Shown in pieces: positions 15,928-23,571 of a DNA stretch of 26,831 bases. This DNA comes from Methylococcaceae bacterium (GTDB taxonomy: Bacteria > Pseudomonadota > Gammaproteobacteria > Methylococcales > Methylomonadaceae), in NCBI GenBank assembly GCA_947506075.1, contig CANNNN010000004.1:1-26831 (forward strand), written 5' to 3'. The position numbers and the translations under genes were made by a program. The notes beneath the pieces were generated by a model. That model saw nothing but the letters and a program-made list of their open reading frames with translations. It made no database searches and had not been told where the DNA came from. Each line of letters opens with the position of its first letter. Within the stretch, counting starts at the first letter, position 1.

Positions 15928-16194
15928 ATGTCAATAAAAGAAGATTTTGAAAGTTTATTGGATAAATTACAAGTAGAGCGTGATGAAATTAATTTAAAAT
16001 TGCATCTAGCCTCAATGGAGGCCAAGCAGGAATTTGAAGAAGCCGAACAACAATGGGGTCGTTTAAAAATCAAAGCATCTGAAATAGCGGATGAGTCTGT
16101 GGATACTTCCGAAGAGTTTATAGCCAAGGCTAAAATAGTCGGAGAAGAGCTTAAAGATGCCTATCATCGTATAGGAAAGCGCCTAGCCGAATAA
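15928..16194 (+). CDS. Small acidic coiled-coil protein, unknown function
   Basis: Not recognised as a named family. It encodes 88 residues with no signal peptide or membrane segment. The sequence is almost entirely helix-forming and heptad-like (SIKEDFESLLDKLQVERDEI, EAKQEFEEAEQQWGRLK, EEFIAKAKIVGEELKDAY), rich in Glu and Lys, with no proline or cysteine. It is probably a cytoplasmic coiled coil. ATG 15928 follows GGGGTAGGTC. It is a single-gene unit with an intrinsic terminator 50 bases after its stop and lies between the divergent sixA-corA pair and a metallophosphoesterase gene. Codon use looks like that of its neighbours, supporting a real gene. Confidence 0.8.
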   Translation: MSIKEDFESLLDKLQVERDEINLKLHLASMEAKQEFEEAEQQWGRLKIKASEIADESVDTSEEFIAKAKIVGEELKDAYHRIGKRLAE

Positions 16195-16244
16195 GTTTGA
16201 ATTTTATCAGTATATAGAATATAGATCATTAGATGCTTCAACAC

Positions 16245-16278
16245 GCCCTTGAGTACTATTGCTCAAGGGCTTTTTTTT
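16245..16278 (+). terminator. Rho-independent terminator after the coiled-coil gene
   Basis: GCCCTTGAG (16245-16253) pairs perfectly with CTCAAGGGC (16262-16270) across an 8-nt loop, followed by eight T residues (16271-16278). Confidence 0.93.
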
Positions 16279-16399
16279 GCGGCTAATAACTGCAGTTGAT
16301 TGTCCTGCAAACTGCCAATTTACCGCAAAAACCAAAGCAAGTTCTGTTGACAGGTTTTCGTTATTAAACAGCCTGATATTAATCAAGGTGACTTTTGTC

Positions 16400-16405
16400 T
16401 ATAAT
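16400..16405 (+). promoter_or_regulatory. Consensus -10 box ahead of the metallophosphoesterase gene
   Basis: A perfect TATAAT lies 83 bases before TTG 16489. No good -35 box is seen at 16-18 nt; the TTGACA further up (near 16347) is too far away. The transcript would start near 16412. The remainder of 16279-16488 has no supported gene. Confidence 0.35.
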
Positions 16406-16488
16406 CGGGGGAATTTTAAACCCGTGCCGAGAAACAAAGCGTTGCTATTTTTAGTAAGGGTCAGGTTCCCGTTAACAGGAGTAACAAT

Positions 16489-17172
16489 TTGAACCCACAG
16501 AACAAGATTTTATTTGCCGGCGATCCGCATGGGGATTTCAAGCCGCTGATTGCCGCTGTTCATGAATACAAGCCCGAAGCCGTTGTATTGCTCGGCGATT
16601 ATGATTTGGATATGCCGCTGGAAATTTGCTTGCAGGACATCGTCGGCTTAACTGAAATCTGGTGGATTGCGGGGAATCATGATTTTGAAACGCCCAGCAA
16701 GCATAAGAATTTGTTTGATTCGGCACTGGCTGATAAAGGTCTGCATTTGAAAGTCACTGAAATTGCAGGGCTGAAAATTGCCGGTTTAGGCGGTATTTTC
16801 CTTGGCAGGGTTTGGTATCCACCGCAGCAGCCTAAATGGAAGGACAAACTGCATTACCTGCATAATCAACCCGCCAATCTCAGGCATGCAGCCATGTCAT
16901 TAAAATACAAGGGAGCCATTTGGCATGATGAGTTTGAGGCATTAAAGGCGCTAAAAGCTGATATTTTGGTGACTCATGAGGCGCCAGGTTCGCATCGGCA
17001 TGGTTTTGATGTGATTGGAGAGTTGGCCGCTGCGATGGGCGTAAAAAATATCTTTCGTGGTCATTTACACGAAAACTATGCCGGCACGGTTAAAAAAAAT
17101 ATCAGGGTATTCGGCGTGGCGGATAGGGCTGTTGCTGATTTGATGGGGAATACGTTAAGGGTTGGACGTTAA
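16489..17172 (+). CDS. Metallophosphoesterase family protein
   Basis: Calcineurin-like two-metal phosphoesterase of 227 residues, predicted cytoplasmic because it has no signal peptide or membrane helix. Metal-ligand motifs run in order: GDPHGD (11-16), GDYD (36-39), GNHD (62-65), THEAPGSH and C-terminal GHLHENY. All ligands are present, so it should be active, but the substrate (protein phosphate, nucleotide or cyclic nucleotide) cannot be assigned. The start is TTG 16489, with AGGAG 7 nt upstream, which settles the choice. Its last codons and stop form the left arm of a perfect 15-bp palindrome. It converges on ybiT. Confidence 0.9.
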   Translation: MNPQNKILFAGDPHGDFKPLIAAVHEYKPEAVVLLGDYDLDMPLEICLQDIVGLTEIWWIAGNHDFETPSKHKNLFDSALADKGLHLKVTEIAGLKIAGLGGIFLGRVWYPPQQPKWKDKLHYLHNQPANLRHAAMSLKYKGAIWHDEFEALKALKADILVTHEAPGSHRHGFDVIGELAAAMGVKNIFRGHLHENYAGTVKKNIRVFGVADRAVADLMGNTLRVGR

Positions 17173-17194
17173 TTGCTAAGCAATTAACGTCCAA
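17162..17194. repeat. Perfect palindrome spanning the metallophosphoesterase stop codon
   Basis: TTGGACGTTAATTGC (17162-17176), loop TAA, and GCAATTAACGTCCAA (17180-17194) form a mismatch-free 15-bp hairpin. The gene's TAA stop (17170-17172) lies inside the left arm. No T-run follows on either strand. It may cap the mRNA 3' end or be a protein-binding site. Confidence 0.8.
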
Positions 17195-17213
17195 TAAACA
17201 GAACACAGCTGGA

Positions 17214-17303
17214 TGGATAGACTCTGATAATTAAGCATCTTATAGCGTCCTAATTATCAGCGTTCTATTGTCGGCTTTAAGCCTCTTGTAATCAGTCTAT
17301 CTA
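17214..17303. repeat. Nested inverted repeats at the ybiT stop codon
   Basis: The outer arms GATAGACT (17216-17223) and AGTCTATC (17294-17301) extend by a G-T and a T-A pair. They enclose CTGATAATTA (17224-17233) with TAATTATCAG (17251-17260), and a short GGCTT/AAGCC palindrome (17273-17283). The right outer arm includes the ybiT TAG stop. The folded shape would be a multi-branch structure between two convergent genes. Confidence 0.6.
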
Positions 17304-18887
17304 AGCTTGACTGCTTAAATAATCCTCGTAATTACCATTGAAGTCGATAATCCCATTCGGGGTTAATTCGATAATTCGTGTCGCCAGCGATGACACAAAC
17401 TCCCGGTCATGGCTGACAAAGATCAAGGTGCCGGGATAATTTTCCAGTGCGGTATTTAGCGATTCGATCGACTCCATATCCAAATGGTTGGTCGGTTCGT
17501 CGAGCACCATGATGTTGTTTTTTTGCAGGATCAACTTGCCGAACAGCATGCGTCCTTGTTCCCCGCCGGAGAGAACTTTAACGGGTTTGTTGATGTCGTC
17601 GGCACCGAACAATAAGCGTCCCAAGGTACCGCGTATGGCTTGATCATCATCCGATTCCTTGCGCCATTGGTTCATCCACTCGATCAGGGTTTGGTTTTCG
17701 GCAAAGTCTTCGGCATGATCCTGCGCATAATAGCCCACTTCGGAGTTTTCCGACCATTTCACTTCCCCCTTATCCGGCGTTAGATCACCGACCAAGGTGC
17801 GCAGCAGGGTCGATTTTCCGATACCGTTAGGGCCGATAACGGCAATGCGCTCACCAACCGGGACCATCAGATTCAGGTTTTTGAATAGCGGTTGTTCGTC
17901 ATAGCCTTTTGTCAGGTTTTCGACTTCCAGTGCCAAACGATGCAGTTTTTTGGTTTGATCAAAGCGCAGGAATGGATTAACCCGGCTCGACGGCTTGACT
18001 TCATCCAGGGTTATTTTATCCAGTTGTTTGGCCCGCGAGGTGGCCTGCTTGGCTTTGGAGGCATTAGCCGAGAAGCGTCTAACGAAGGTTTGCAGTTCGG
18101 CAATCTGGACTTTTTTCTTGGCATTTCCGGCGAGCAAGCGCTCTCTAACTTCGGTAACCGCAACCATGTAATCGTCATAGTTGCCGGGATAAACACGCAA
18201 TTCACCATAATCCATATCCGCCACGTGAGTGCAGACACTGTTTAAAAAATGCCGGTCATGCGAGATGATAACCATCGTGCAATCGCGCTGATTCAGCACA
18301 TCTTCAAGCCAGCGTATGGTGTTGATGTCCAGGTTGTTGGTCGGCTCATCCAACAGCATGATGTCGGGGTTCGAAAACAAGGCCTGTGCGAGCAAAACTC
18401 TCAGCTTCCAGCCTGGTGCTACGGCGCTCATCAGGCCGCTATGCTGTTCAATTGGAATGTCCAGACCCAGCAACAGTTCGCTGGCTCTGGATTCGGCGGT
18501 ATAGCCGTTGTATTCGGCGAACACCGATTCCAGTTCGGCGGCATGCATGTAATCGTCTTCGGTGGCTTCCAGGTTGGCATAGATTGCGTCGCGTGCGGAC
18601 ATCGCCGCCCACATCTCGGCGTGGCCCATTAGCACCACGTCCAATACGCGATAGTCTTCATAGGCGAATTGGTCCTGGCGCAAATTACCCAGGCGTTCAT
18701 TGGGACTTAGGCTGACGTTGCCTGCCGAGGGCTCCAAATCGCCGCTCAATATTTTCATGAAGGTCGATTTTCCGCAGCCGTTCGCGCCGATCAGGCCGTA
18801 ACGGTTGCCGTCGCCGAATTTGACTGAGACGTTTTCAAACAGGGGTTTGGCCCCGAACTGCATGGTGATATTAGCTGTAGAAATCAA
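17301..18887 (-). CDS. ybiT: ABC-F family ATPase YbiT
   Basis: Soluble twin-ATPase ABC-F protein of 528 residues (E. coli YbiT 530). The family binds the ribosome and affects translation; it lacks membrane domains and is not a transporter. The first ATPase domain has Walker A GANGCGKST (34-42) and LLDEPTNNLD. Its signature is the YbiT-typical VAPGWKLR in place of LSGGQ. A linker with NAKKKVQIAELQ and ATSRAKQLDKI corresponds to the P-site tRNA interaction motif. The second domain has GPNGIGKST, LSGGEQGRM and VLDEPTNHLD. The start is TTG 18887 (ISTANITMQFG), matching the family N-terminus. It lies 108 bases after yaeQ. Confidence 0.95.
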   Translation of the reverse strand: MISTANITMQFGAKPLFENVSVKFGDGNRYGLIGANGCGKSTFMKILSGDLEPSAGNVSLSPNERLGNLRQDQFAYEDYRVLDVVLMGHAEMWAAMSARDAIYANLEATEDDYMHAAELESVFAEYNGYTAESRASELLLGLDIPIEQHSGLMSAVAPGWKLRVLLAQALFSNPDIMLLDEPTNNLDINTIRWLEDVLNQRDCTMVIISHDRHFLNSVCTHVADMDYGELRVYPGNYDDYMVAVTEVRERLLAGNAKKKVQIAELQTFVRRFSANASKAKQATSRAKQLDKITLDEVKPSSRVNPFLRFDQTKKLHRLALEVENLTKGYDEQPLFKNLNLMVPVGERIAVIGPNGIGKSTLLRTLVGDLTPDKGEVKWSENSEVGYYAQDHAEDFAENQTLIEWMNQWRKESDDDQAIRGTLGRLLFGADDINKPVKVLSGGEQGRMLFGKLILQKNNIMVLDEPTNHLDMESIESLNTALENYPGTLIFVSHDREFVSSLATRIIELTPNGIIDFNGNYEDYLSSQA

Positions 18888-18927
18888 GTTTTTGTTCCGA
18901 AAAATAAAAGTGAAAAGATAAACTGAA

Positions 18928-18997
18928 AATAGAACACAGATAACACAGATTTAAACGGATTTCTATCCGTGATAATCAGTTATATCCGTGTTCTATT
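18928..18997. repeat. Intergenic inverted-repeat element between yaeQ and ybiT
   Basis: Perfect 10-bp outer arms AATAGAACAC (18928-18937) and GTGTTCTATT (18988-18997) enclose a tight inner hairpin ACGGAT-TTCT-ATCCGT (18955-18970). ACAGATAACACAGAT in the left half is a partial tandem. The right arm runs into the yaeQ stop codon (18996-18998). The AGAACACAG...GTTCTATT ends recur in diverged form at 17200-17270. Confidence 0.65.
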
Positions 18998-19541
18998 ATT
19001 TCGTATTATTGAGCCATGTTTCAGGCATTATATTAGCGGTGTTTTGATCATCGCTGACCCAGATCTGTCCGTCCTGGATGCTGATTTGCAATTGCATGGT
19101 GCGCTTTACCATCGGTGCCAGCTGAGCTGTCGCTTCCTTGGGCAGGTTAATGACGCTCAGGTTTTTAAAGCGCTCCAGCTTGGGTTTTATCTGGTTCCAC
19201 CAGACAGTATTGCGTCCGCCATAGGTATAGAGGATGACTTTATCGGCACGACTTGAAGCTTTGCGGATGCGTTTTTCATCGGGCATGCCCATTTCAATCC
19301 ACAGTTCAATATCGTCGGTCAGACTTTTTTTCCAGAGTTCGGGTTCATCATCAGTGCTCAGACCCTTGGTAAAGACCAGATATTCATCGGCATTAATCAC
19401 AAAAGCCAACAGACGCGCCATCATGCGCTCTTCGGTTTCTGAAGGGTGTAGAGCAATGGTCAGGTTATGTGATTGATAATAGCCTCTGTCCATGTCTGAA
19501 ATCTGACAGTCGGCTTTATAGATGGTTGACTTAAGCGCCAT
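18996..19541 (-). CDS. yaeQ: YaeQ family protein
   Basis: Conserved protein of 181 residues matching E. coli YaeQ over its length: MALKSTIYKA, the LHPSETEERMMARLLAF block, FTKGLSTDDEPELW, LWIEMGMPDEKRIRKA and TMQLQISIQDGQIWVSDD. The family has a PD-(D/E)XK nuclease-like fold with E and D-E motifs, although no reaction has been established to my knowledge. Older work linked it to suppression of an rfaH defect, a claim later disputed. It sits in the minus-strand run, 64 bases after the NYN-domain gene and 108 before ybiT. Confidence 0.94.
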   Translation of the reverse strand: MALKSTIYKADCQISDMDRGYYQSHNLTIALHPSETEERMMARLLAFVINADEYLVFTKGLSTDDEPELWKKSLTDDIELWIEMGMPDEKRIRKASSRADKVILYTYGGRNTVWWNQIKPKLERFKNLSVINLPKEATAQLAPMVKRTMQLQISIQDGQIWVSDDQNTANIMPETWLNNTK

Positions 19542-19605
19542 TGAGCGGTTTCTTACGACTTTGAAAAATAAAGTCTTATTCTACCAGATTTTAGCCTTCG
19601 GTGTT

Positions 19606-20079
19606 TTACAGTAGCAATTTATCGTCTATGGCTATAAAGCGACTGGATGCATTAATCAGCGATGGCGCCGTCAGTCCAGGTACGCCGTAAACTTCCGTCG
19701 TAACACCGTAAGTGTTTTTAGCTTTTTCCAGTAACAAATCAAAGTCGCCGTCGCCGGATAATAAAATAAGTACATCGACCTGAGCTGAATAGTCGATAAC
19801 ATCCAGTGTAATGCCGACATCCCAGTCGCCTTTTGCAGAGCCGTCACTACGCTGGATATAAGGCTTTAGCTTAACCATAAAGCCGATATTTCTGAGGATC
19901 TGCTGAAAGCCCTGCTGTTTGCTGTCACCCTTATCGATCGCATAAGCAAAAGCCGCGACTACTTCCCGGTTAGCGGTCGCCTTTGCCCAGAAAGCCGCGT
20001 AATTAAAATGCCGCTGGTAACTTTGCTTGGTGGTGTAATAGATATTCTGCACATCGACAAAGATGGCGACTTTTTCCAT
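19606..20079 (-). CDS. NYN domain protein (LabA/DUF88 PIN-like family)
   Basis: Predicted PIN-like ribonuclease-fold protein of 157 residues. The NYN signature has IFVDVQNIYY (D9 and N12), KGDWDVGITLDVIDY (D87, D93) and LLSGDGDFDLLL (D110, D112). Together these give the acidic cluster expected for metal-dependent RNA cleavage. Bacterial relatives include LabA; an RNA substrate is plausible but unproven. It starts only 4 bases after the ppnP stop and has no clear Shine-Dalgarno of its own, which suggests translational coupling to ppnP. Confidence 0.9.
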   Translation of the reverse strand: MEKVAIFVDVQNIYYTTKQSYQRHFNYAAFWAKATANREVVAAFAYAIDKGDSKQQGFQQILRNIGFMVKLKPYIQRSDGSAKGDWDVGITLDVIDYSAQVDVLILLSGDGDFDLLLEKAKNTYGVTTEVYGVPGLTAPSLINASSRFIAIDDKLLL

Positions 20080-20083
20080 AGTG

Positions 20084-20395
20084 TTATTTGATGAATGAGC
20101 AGCAATAATCGCTAGGTGTTTTAACTTTCATCGTGAAAGCTGAGTTAGCAGGAACATCGAAAGATTCTCCGTCTTTGACGCTACGCCATTCGCTGCCTGG
20201 CAATAAAACATCCAGTTCGCCGGCCATGATTTCCATTAATTCCGCTTCGGCGGTGTTGAAGGTGTATTCGCCGGGCAGCATAAAGCCCAGGGTTTTTGAG
20301 GTGCCATCAGCAAACTTGATAGTTCGGCTGCTGACATTGCCGCCGAAATAGACATTGGCTTTTTTGACGACGGTTGCGTTAATGAATTCTGACAT
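20084..20395 (-). CDS. ppnP: Pyrimidine/purine nucleoside phosphorylase PpnP
   Basis: Small cupin-fold enzyme (formerly YaiE, DUF1255) that phosphorolyses several nucleosides to base and ribose 1-phosphate. ATG 20395, preceded by AAAGGA at good spacing, gives 103 residues; the longer frame to 20467 overlaps tpm and is not used. The core GEYTFNTAEAELMEIMAGELDVLLPG contains the usual PpnP strand pattern, followed by VPANSAFTMKV and the C-terminal DYCCSFIK. It lies 68 bases after tpm and directly before the NYN gene. Confidence 0.92.
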   Translation of the reverse strand: MSEFINATVVKKANVYFGGNVSSRTIKFADGTSKTLGFMLPGEYTFNTAEAELMEIMAGELDVLLPGSEWRSVKDGESFDVPANSAFTMKVKTPSDYCCSFIK

Positions 20396-20463
20396 GGATG
20401 ATCCTTTAGCGATAAACAAAGGACGCAATAATACCAGATTGTCTTGAATTGGCGAGTTGTAGT

Positions 20464-21120
20464 TCACACAACGTTAAGCACATAGATCTGTTCCTGCAGT
20501 CGGCTCACGCCTTGGTTGCGAAAGCGCGGTTCCCGATCAAGGATGTCCTCCGTGTACAGCAATTCGACGGCACACCAGTTACGGTAAAGTGCCAGGACTT
20601 CATCCGTCTGAACACTGAACGGCGGTCCCTGCATTTCCTGCTGTGGATAATCGAAAGCCACCAACAGCGAAGCTGTTCCTGGTTTCAGCAACTGTTGCAT
20701 GTGCGCAGCATAAGTGCGGCGCATTTCCGGCGGCAGCGCAACCAGCGAGGCCCGATCATAAACAGCATGGACACCGTCCAGTTCGCTGGCGCTAAGGTCG
20801 AAAAAATCGCCGCAATATATGCGCAGTCCATCGGTCTCGCTAATACTGAAGTTGCGTTGTTGATGGGTCGTCGCAGATAAACCGTTTTCGGCGAAAAATG
20901 CTTGTACTGCCAGTGGGCTAAGTTCCACGCCGATAACGTTATAGCCCTGGGCGAGCAGATACAGCATATCATTACTTTTGCCGCACAACGGCACAAACAC
21001 CCGGCTGCCGGGCACAATATTTAATGTCGGCCAGACCTGTTGCAGGTGTGGATTTATAGCGTCGCTATGAAACCCGATCTGCTTTTGCTGCCAGCGTTCG
21101 AGCCAGAATTCTTGTTGCAT
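20464..21120 (-). CDS. tpm: Thiopurine S-methyltransferase
   Basis: SAM-dependent methyltransferase of the TPMT family, 218 residues, the size of the Pseudomonas enzyme. In bacteria these methylate thiols and reduced selenium or tellurium compounds and can give tellurite resistance. Family motifs are FWLERWQQKQIGFH at the start, RVFVPLCGKSNDMLYLLAQGYNVIGVELS (SAM site, residues about 40-68), YCGDFFDL and VYDRASLVALPPEMR. AGGAG lies 7 nt before ATG 21120. It begins 35 bases after the exporter's outer-membrane gene on the same strand, so it may be transcribed with the exporter. Confidence 0.94.
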   Translation of the reverse strand: MQQEFWLERWQQKQIGFHSDAINPHLQQVWPTLNIVPGSRVFVPLCGKSNDMLYLLAQGYNVIGVELSPLAVQAFFAENGLSATTHQQRNFSISETDGLRIYCGDFFDLSASELDGVHAVYDRASLVALPPEMRRTYAAHMQQLLKPGTASLLVAFDYPQQEMQGPPFSVQTDEVLALYRNWCAVELLYTEDILDREPRFRNQGVSRLQEQIYVLNVV

Positions 21121-21155
21121 GGAATGCTCCTGTTTATATTGTTTGCAGGTTTTTA

Positions 21156-22613
21156 CTATTTTTTAGGATAGTCGATGTCGTCAGTTTGCCAGCCGCCGCC
21201 AAGTGCTTTGTATAGGGCGACTCTATTGCTGGAAAGTGCCGATTCGCTAGCGACCGACTGGCTTTGGGCTTGATAGAGCGCTTTTTGGCTTTCCAGTACA
21301 TCCAGAAACGAGGTTAAGCCTTTTTGATAACGCTCGTCTGCCAATTGCACGGCCAGTTGGTTTGCTGTAACGGCTTTTTCCAGCGCTTGGTGTCGCTGCT
21401 GCTCTTTGCTGTAGGCGATCAGCGTATCTTCGACTTCCTTAAAAGCCGATAAAACAGTGGCTTGATAAGTCAGAAAAGCTTGCTCGAATTGGGCCTTTTT
21501 ACTGTTGATATTGGCGTTCAGTTTGCCCCAGTTGAAGATAGGCATGGTTATTGATGACGCTGCCGACCAGGACTTGCCGATTGGGGTAAAGTCAGTGATG
21601 GTGGTATTTTGCAGGCCGATGAAGGCCGCCAGGTTGATTTTTGGGTAAAGTTCGGCGGTCGCAATGCCTATCGATGCATTGGCTAAGGCCAGTCGCCTTT
21701 CGGCGCGGCGGATATCCGGTCTGCGCTGCAATAATTCGGAGGGGAGCGTGGTTATCACCTTGGCGGCAACATTTGGAACAAGGCCCTGTGTCTCGAGACG
21801 AGCAGCCAGCGCACCCGGGGCTTTGCCGAGCAATACGCCAAGGGCATGTATAGCTTGCTGCACGGCTGCTTCGTAGTTAGGCAGTTGCGCTTCCGTCGTC
21901 GCAGCCTGTGCTTGTGCCTGGCTTACTTCCAGCATGCTTGCCAGCCCGGTCTGTTGCCGGCTTTTAGTCAGCGCAAGCGTATCCTGTTGCGCGAGTAAGT
22001 TCTCACGACTTATCGCGACCAGCTGTTGATTGGCGCGCAGCTCGATGTAATTGCGGGCTACATCGCCCAACAGCGTAACCAGCACATCACGGCTATTTTC
22101 GACTTCGGAATCTATCGTTGCATCGGCGGCTTCTACTGCACGCCGGATGCCGCCAAATAAATCCAGCTCCCATTGGGCATCAAAGCCCAACGAAAAGATA
22201 TTGATCAGCTGACTGCCGAACCCGGAGCCGCCAAGCGCAGAGCCTGCCGCTCCTGTTTGGGAAGACGACGAGGAGTTATTGAGTCGCCGACTGAGATTGG
22301 TCTTGGCGGTCAAGCTGGGCAAGCCTGCCGCAATGGTCGCAGAGCGCAACACGCGAGCGTCTTTAATCCGTTCCAGGGCCAGCTTAAAATCCAGGTTAGA
22401 GCTAATCGCCTCGCTGATCAGTTTATCGAGTAGCGGATCATTAAAACTTTTCCACCAGTCCTCGTTGCCATGCTCTGTGTGGGAACGGGTATCAGCTGTC
22501 GATTCGCTCCATTGCAAGGGAAGCGGTATTTTTGGCGCTTGGTAGTCGGGGCCGACTGCGGAACAGCCGGATAACAGCAGCATGAGGTACAGTGCAGGCG
22601 GGCGATGTCTCAT
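21156..22613 (-). CDS. Outer-membrane efflux lipoprotein, NodT/OprM family
   Basis: TolC-like outer-membrane channel component, 485 residues. A lipoprotein signal ends in LLLSGC, with the acylated cysteine at residue 17. Two outer-membrane efflux repeats follow, with coiled-coil stretches such as LDKLISEAISSNLDFKLALERIKDARV and LLQRRPDIRRAERRLALANASIGIATAELYP, the hallmark of the NodT group. The ATG overlaps the membrane-fusion gene stop by 4 nt (ATGA). It is the last gene of a permease-ATPase-fusion-channel operon, so the exporter carries its own channel instead of borrowing TolC. Confidence 0.94.
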   Translation of the reverse strand: MRHRPPALYLMLLLSGCSAVGPDYQAPKIPLPLQWSESTADTRSHTEHGNEDWWKSFNDPLLDKLISEAISSNLDFKLALERIKDARVLRSATIAAGLPSLTAKTNLSRRLNNSSSSSQTGAAGSALGGSGFGSQLINIFSLGFDAQWELDLFGGIRRAVEAADATIDSEVENSRDVLVTLLGDVARNYIELRANQQLVAISRENLLAQQDTLALTKSRQQTGLASMLEVSQAQAQAATTEAQLPNYEAAVQQAIHALGVLLGKAPGALAARLETQGLVPNVAAKVITTLPSELLQRRPDIRRAERRLALANASIGIATAELYPKINLAAFIGLQNTTITDFTPIGKSWSAASSITMPIFNWGKLNANINSKKAQFEQAFLTYQATVLSAFKEVEDTLIAYSKEQQRHQALEKAVTANQLAVQLADERYQKGLTSFLDVLESQKALYQAQSQSVASESALSSNRVALYKALGGGWQTDDIDYPKK

Positions 22614-23569
22614 AACGATGAGCCATTATTGCCGGAATAGTCCTGAGCTTCGATGAAGACATCCATCTGCTGGCCCACATAGACCGGCAATTGGCTGCGT
22701 TCAAAGCTATACAGCGCCTGCAATACACGGGTATCGACCCGTTCGGTGCTGTCGCCGGTTAGCGATTTTTTAGGTATGACATAGGGTTCTACATAAGCCA
22801 GGGTCAGATCGGCCTTAAAGTTTCGGTTACCGCGTAGGAAAGCTACGGCCTTGCTGTTTTTGTCGAAGCGCCAGGCATCATTCTCGTCGATGTCTACCCG
22901 CACATGCAGTTGATCCAGATTGCCGAGCACCAGCAGCGGGGTGTTCAGGGCTCCGGCCTGGGCGAATTCACCGGGCCGGATGTTGACTTGCAATACCTCG
23001 CCGTTGATAGGTGCCTGAACGCTTAGCCGGGATAAGGTGGTTTGCGTAGTGACCAGCGCCGCTTCGGCCTGTTGCACCAGAGCTTTGGCGCTGTCCAGTT
23101 TGGCGGTGTTGATATGCAGTGCGTTGCGTCTTTTAAGCAGTTCCTCGGAACTGATCGCGCGGCGGTCGGTCACCGCTTCGGCTAAAGCGCTCAGCGATTG
23201 GGTGTCGGCAAGGGCGGCTAAGGCTTCGTTAACGCCAGCCTTAGCCTTGGCGAGGTCGGCCAGTTTAACGCCCAATTCTGCACGCGTATCGCGGTCGTCC
23301 AGATAAAATAGCGGCGCACCGGCTTTGACTTTGTCGCCAACCTTGACGGCCAAGCTTTTGACTATGCCGGGCAGAGGCGTTCCGATCGCGATGTTCTGGC
23401 TTTTCGGCTCGACGAGTCCTGCGCCGGCAATAAATGCTTTAAACGGCGCAGAGGCGGGAGCGGCAACGGCCGGTGCAATCGGTATTGGCTTATTGCTGCT
23501 GACGACCGTATAGGAAGCAAACAGGAAACCGGCCGCTGCGAGTATCGGTAAAGTGTATTTGATTTGCAT
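22610..23569 (-). CDS. HlyD-family periplasmic membrane fusion protein of ABC exporter
   Basis: Adaptor that links the inner-membrane ABC permease to the outer-membrane channel. It has 319 residues, with an N-terminal membrane anchor (YTLPILAAAGFLFASYTVV, about 4-24). A proline/alanine-rich linker follows, then a split barrel-sandwich hybrid (GTPLPGIVKSLAVKVGDKVKAGAPLFYLDDRD and the matching APINGEVLQVNIRPGEFA). Between the two halves, an alpha-helical hairpin is rich in Ala and Lys. The C-terminal beta-barrel has LDQLHVRVDIDENDAWRF and PVYVGQQMDVFIEA, typical of DevB-like adaptors. It starts 2 bases after the ATPase stop. Confidence 0.92.
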   Translation of the reverse strand: MQIKYTLPILAAAGFLFASYTVVSSNKPIPIAPAVAAPASAPFKAFIAGAGLVEPKSQNIAIGTPLPGIVKSLAVKVGDKVKAGAPLFYLDDRDTRAELGVKLADLAKAKAGVNEALAALADTQSLSALAEAVTDRRAISSEELLKRRNALHINTAKLDSAKALVQQAEAALVTTQTTLSRLSVQAPINGEVLQVNIRPGEFAQAGALNTPLLVLGNLDQLHVRVDIDENDAWRFDKNSKAVAFLRGNRNFKADLTLAYVEPYVIPKKSLTGDSTERVDTRVLQALYSFERSQLPVYVGQQMDVFIEAQDYSGNNGSSL

Positions 23570-23571
23570 GG

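Noticed and set aside
16259..16492. 77-residue frame between the coiled-coil and phosphoesterase genes
   Set aside because: It begins inside the terminator hairpin and overlaps the next gene's ribosome site; no family resemblance.
17301..18887. Loss of the first ABC signature motif in YbiT as a defect
   Set aside because: VAPGWK in place of LSGGQ also occurs in E. coli YbiT as I recall it, so it is a family trait and not a mutation.
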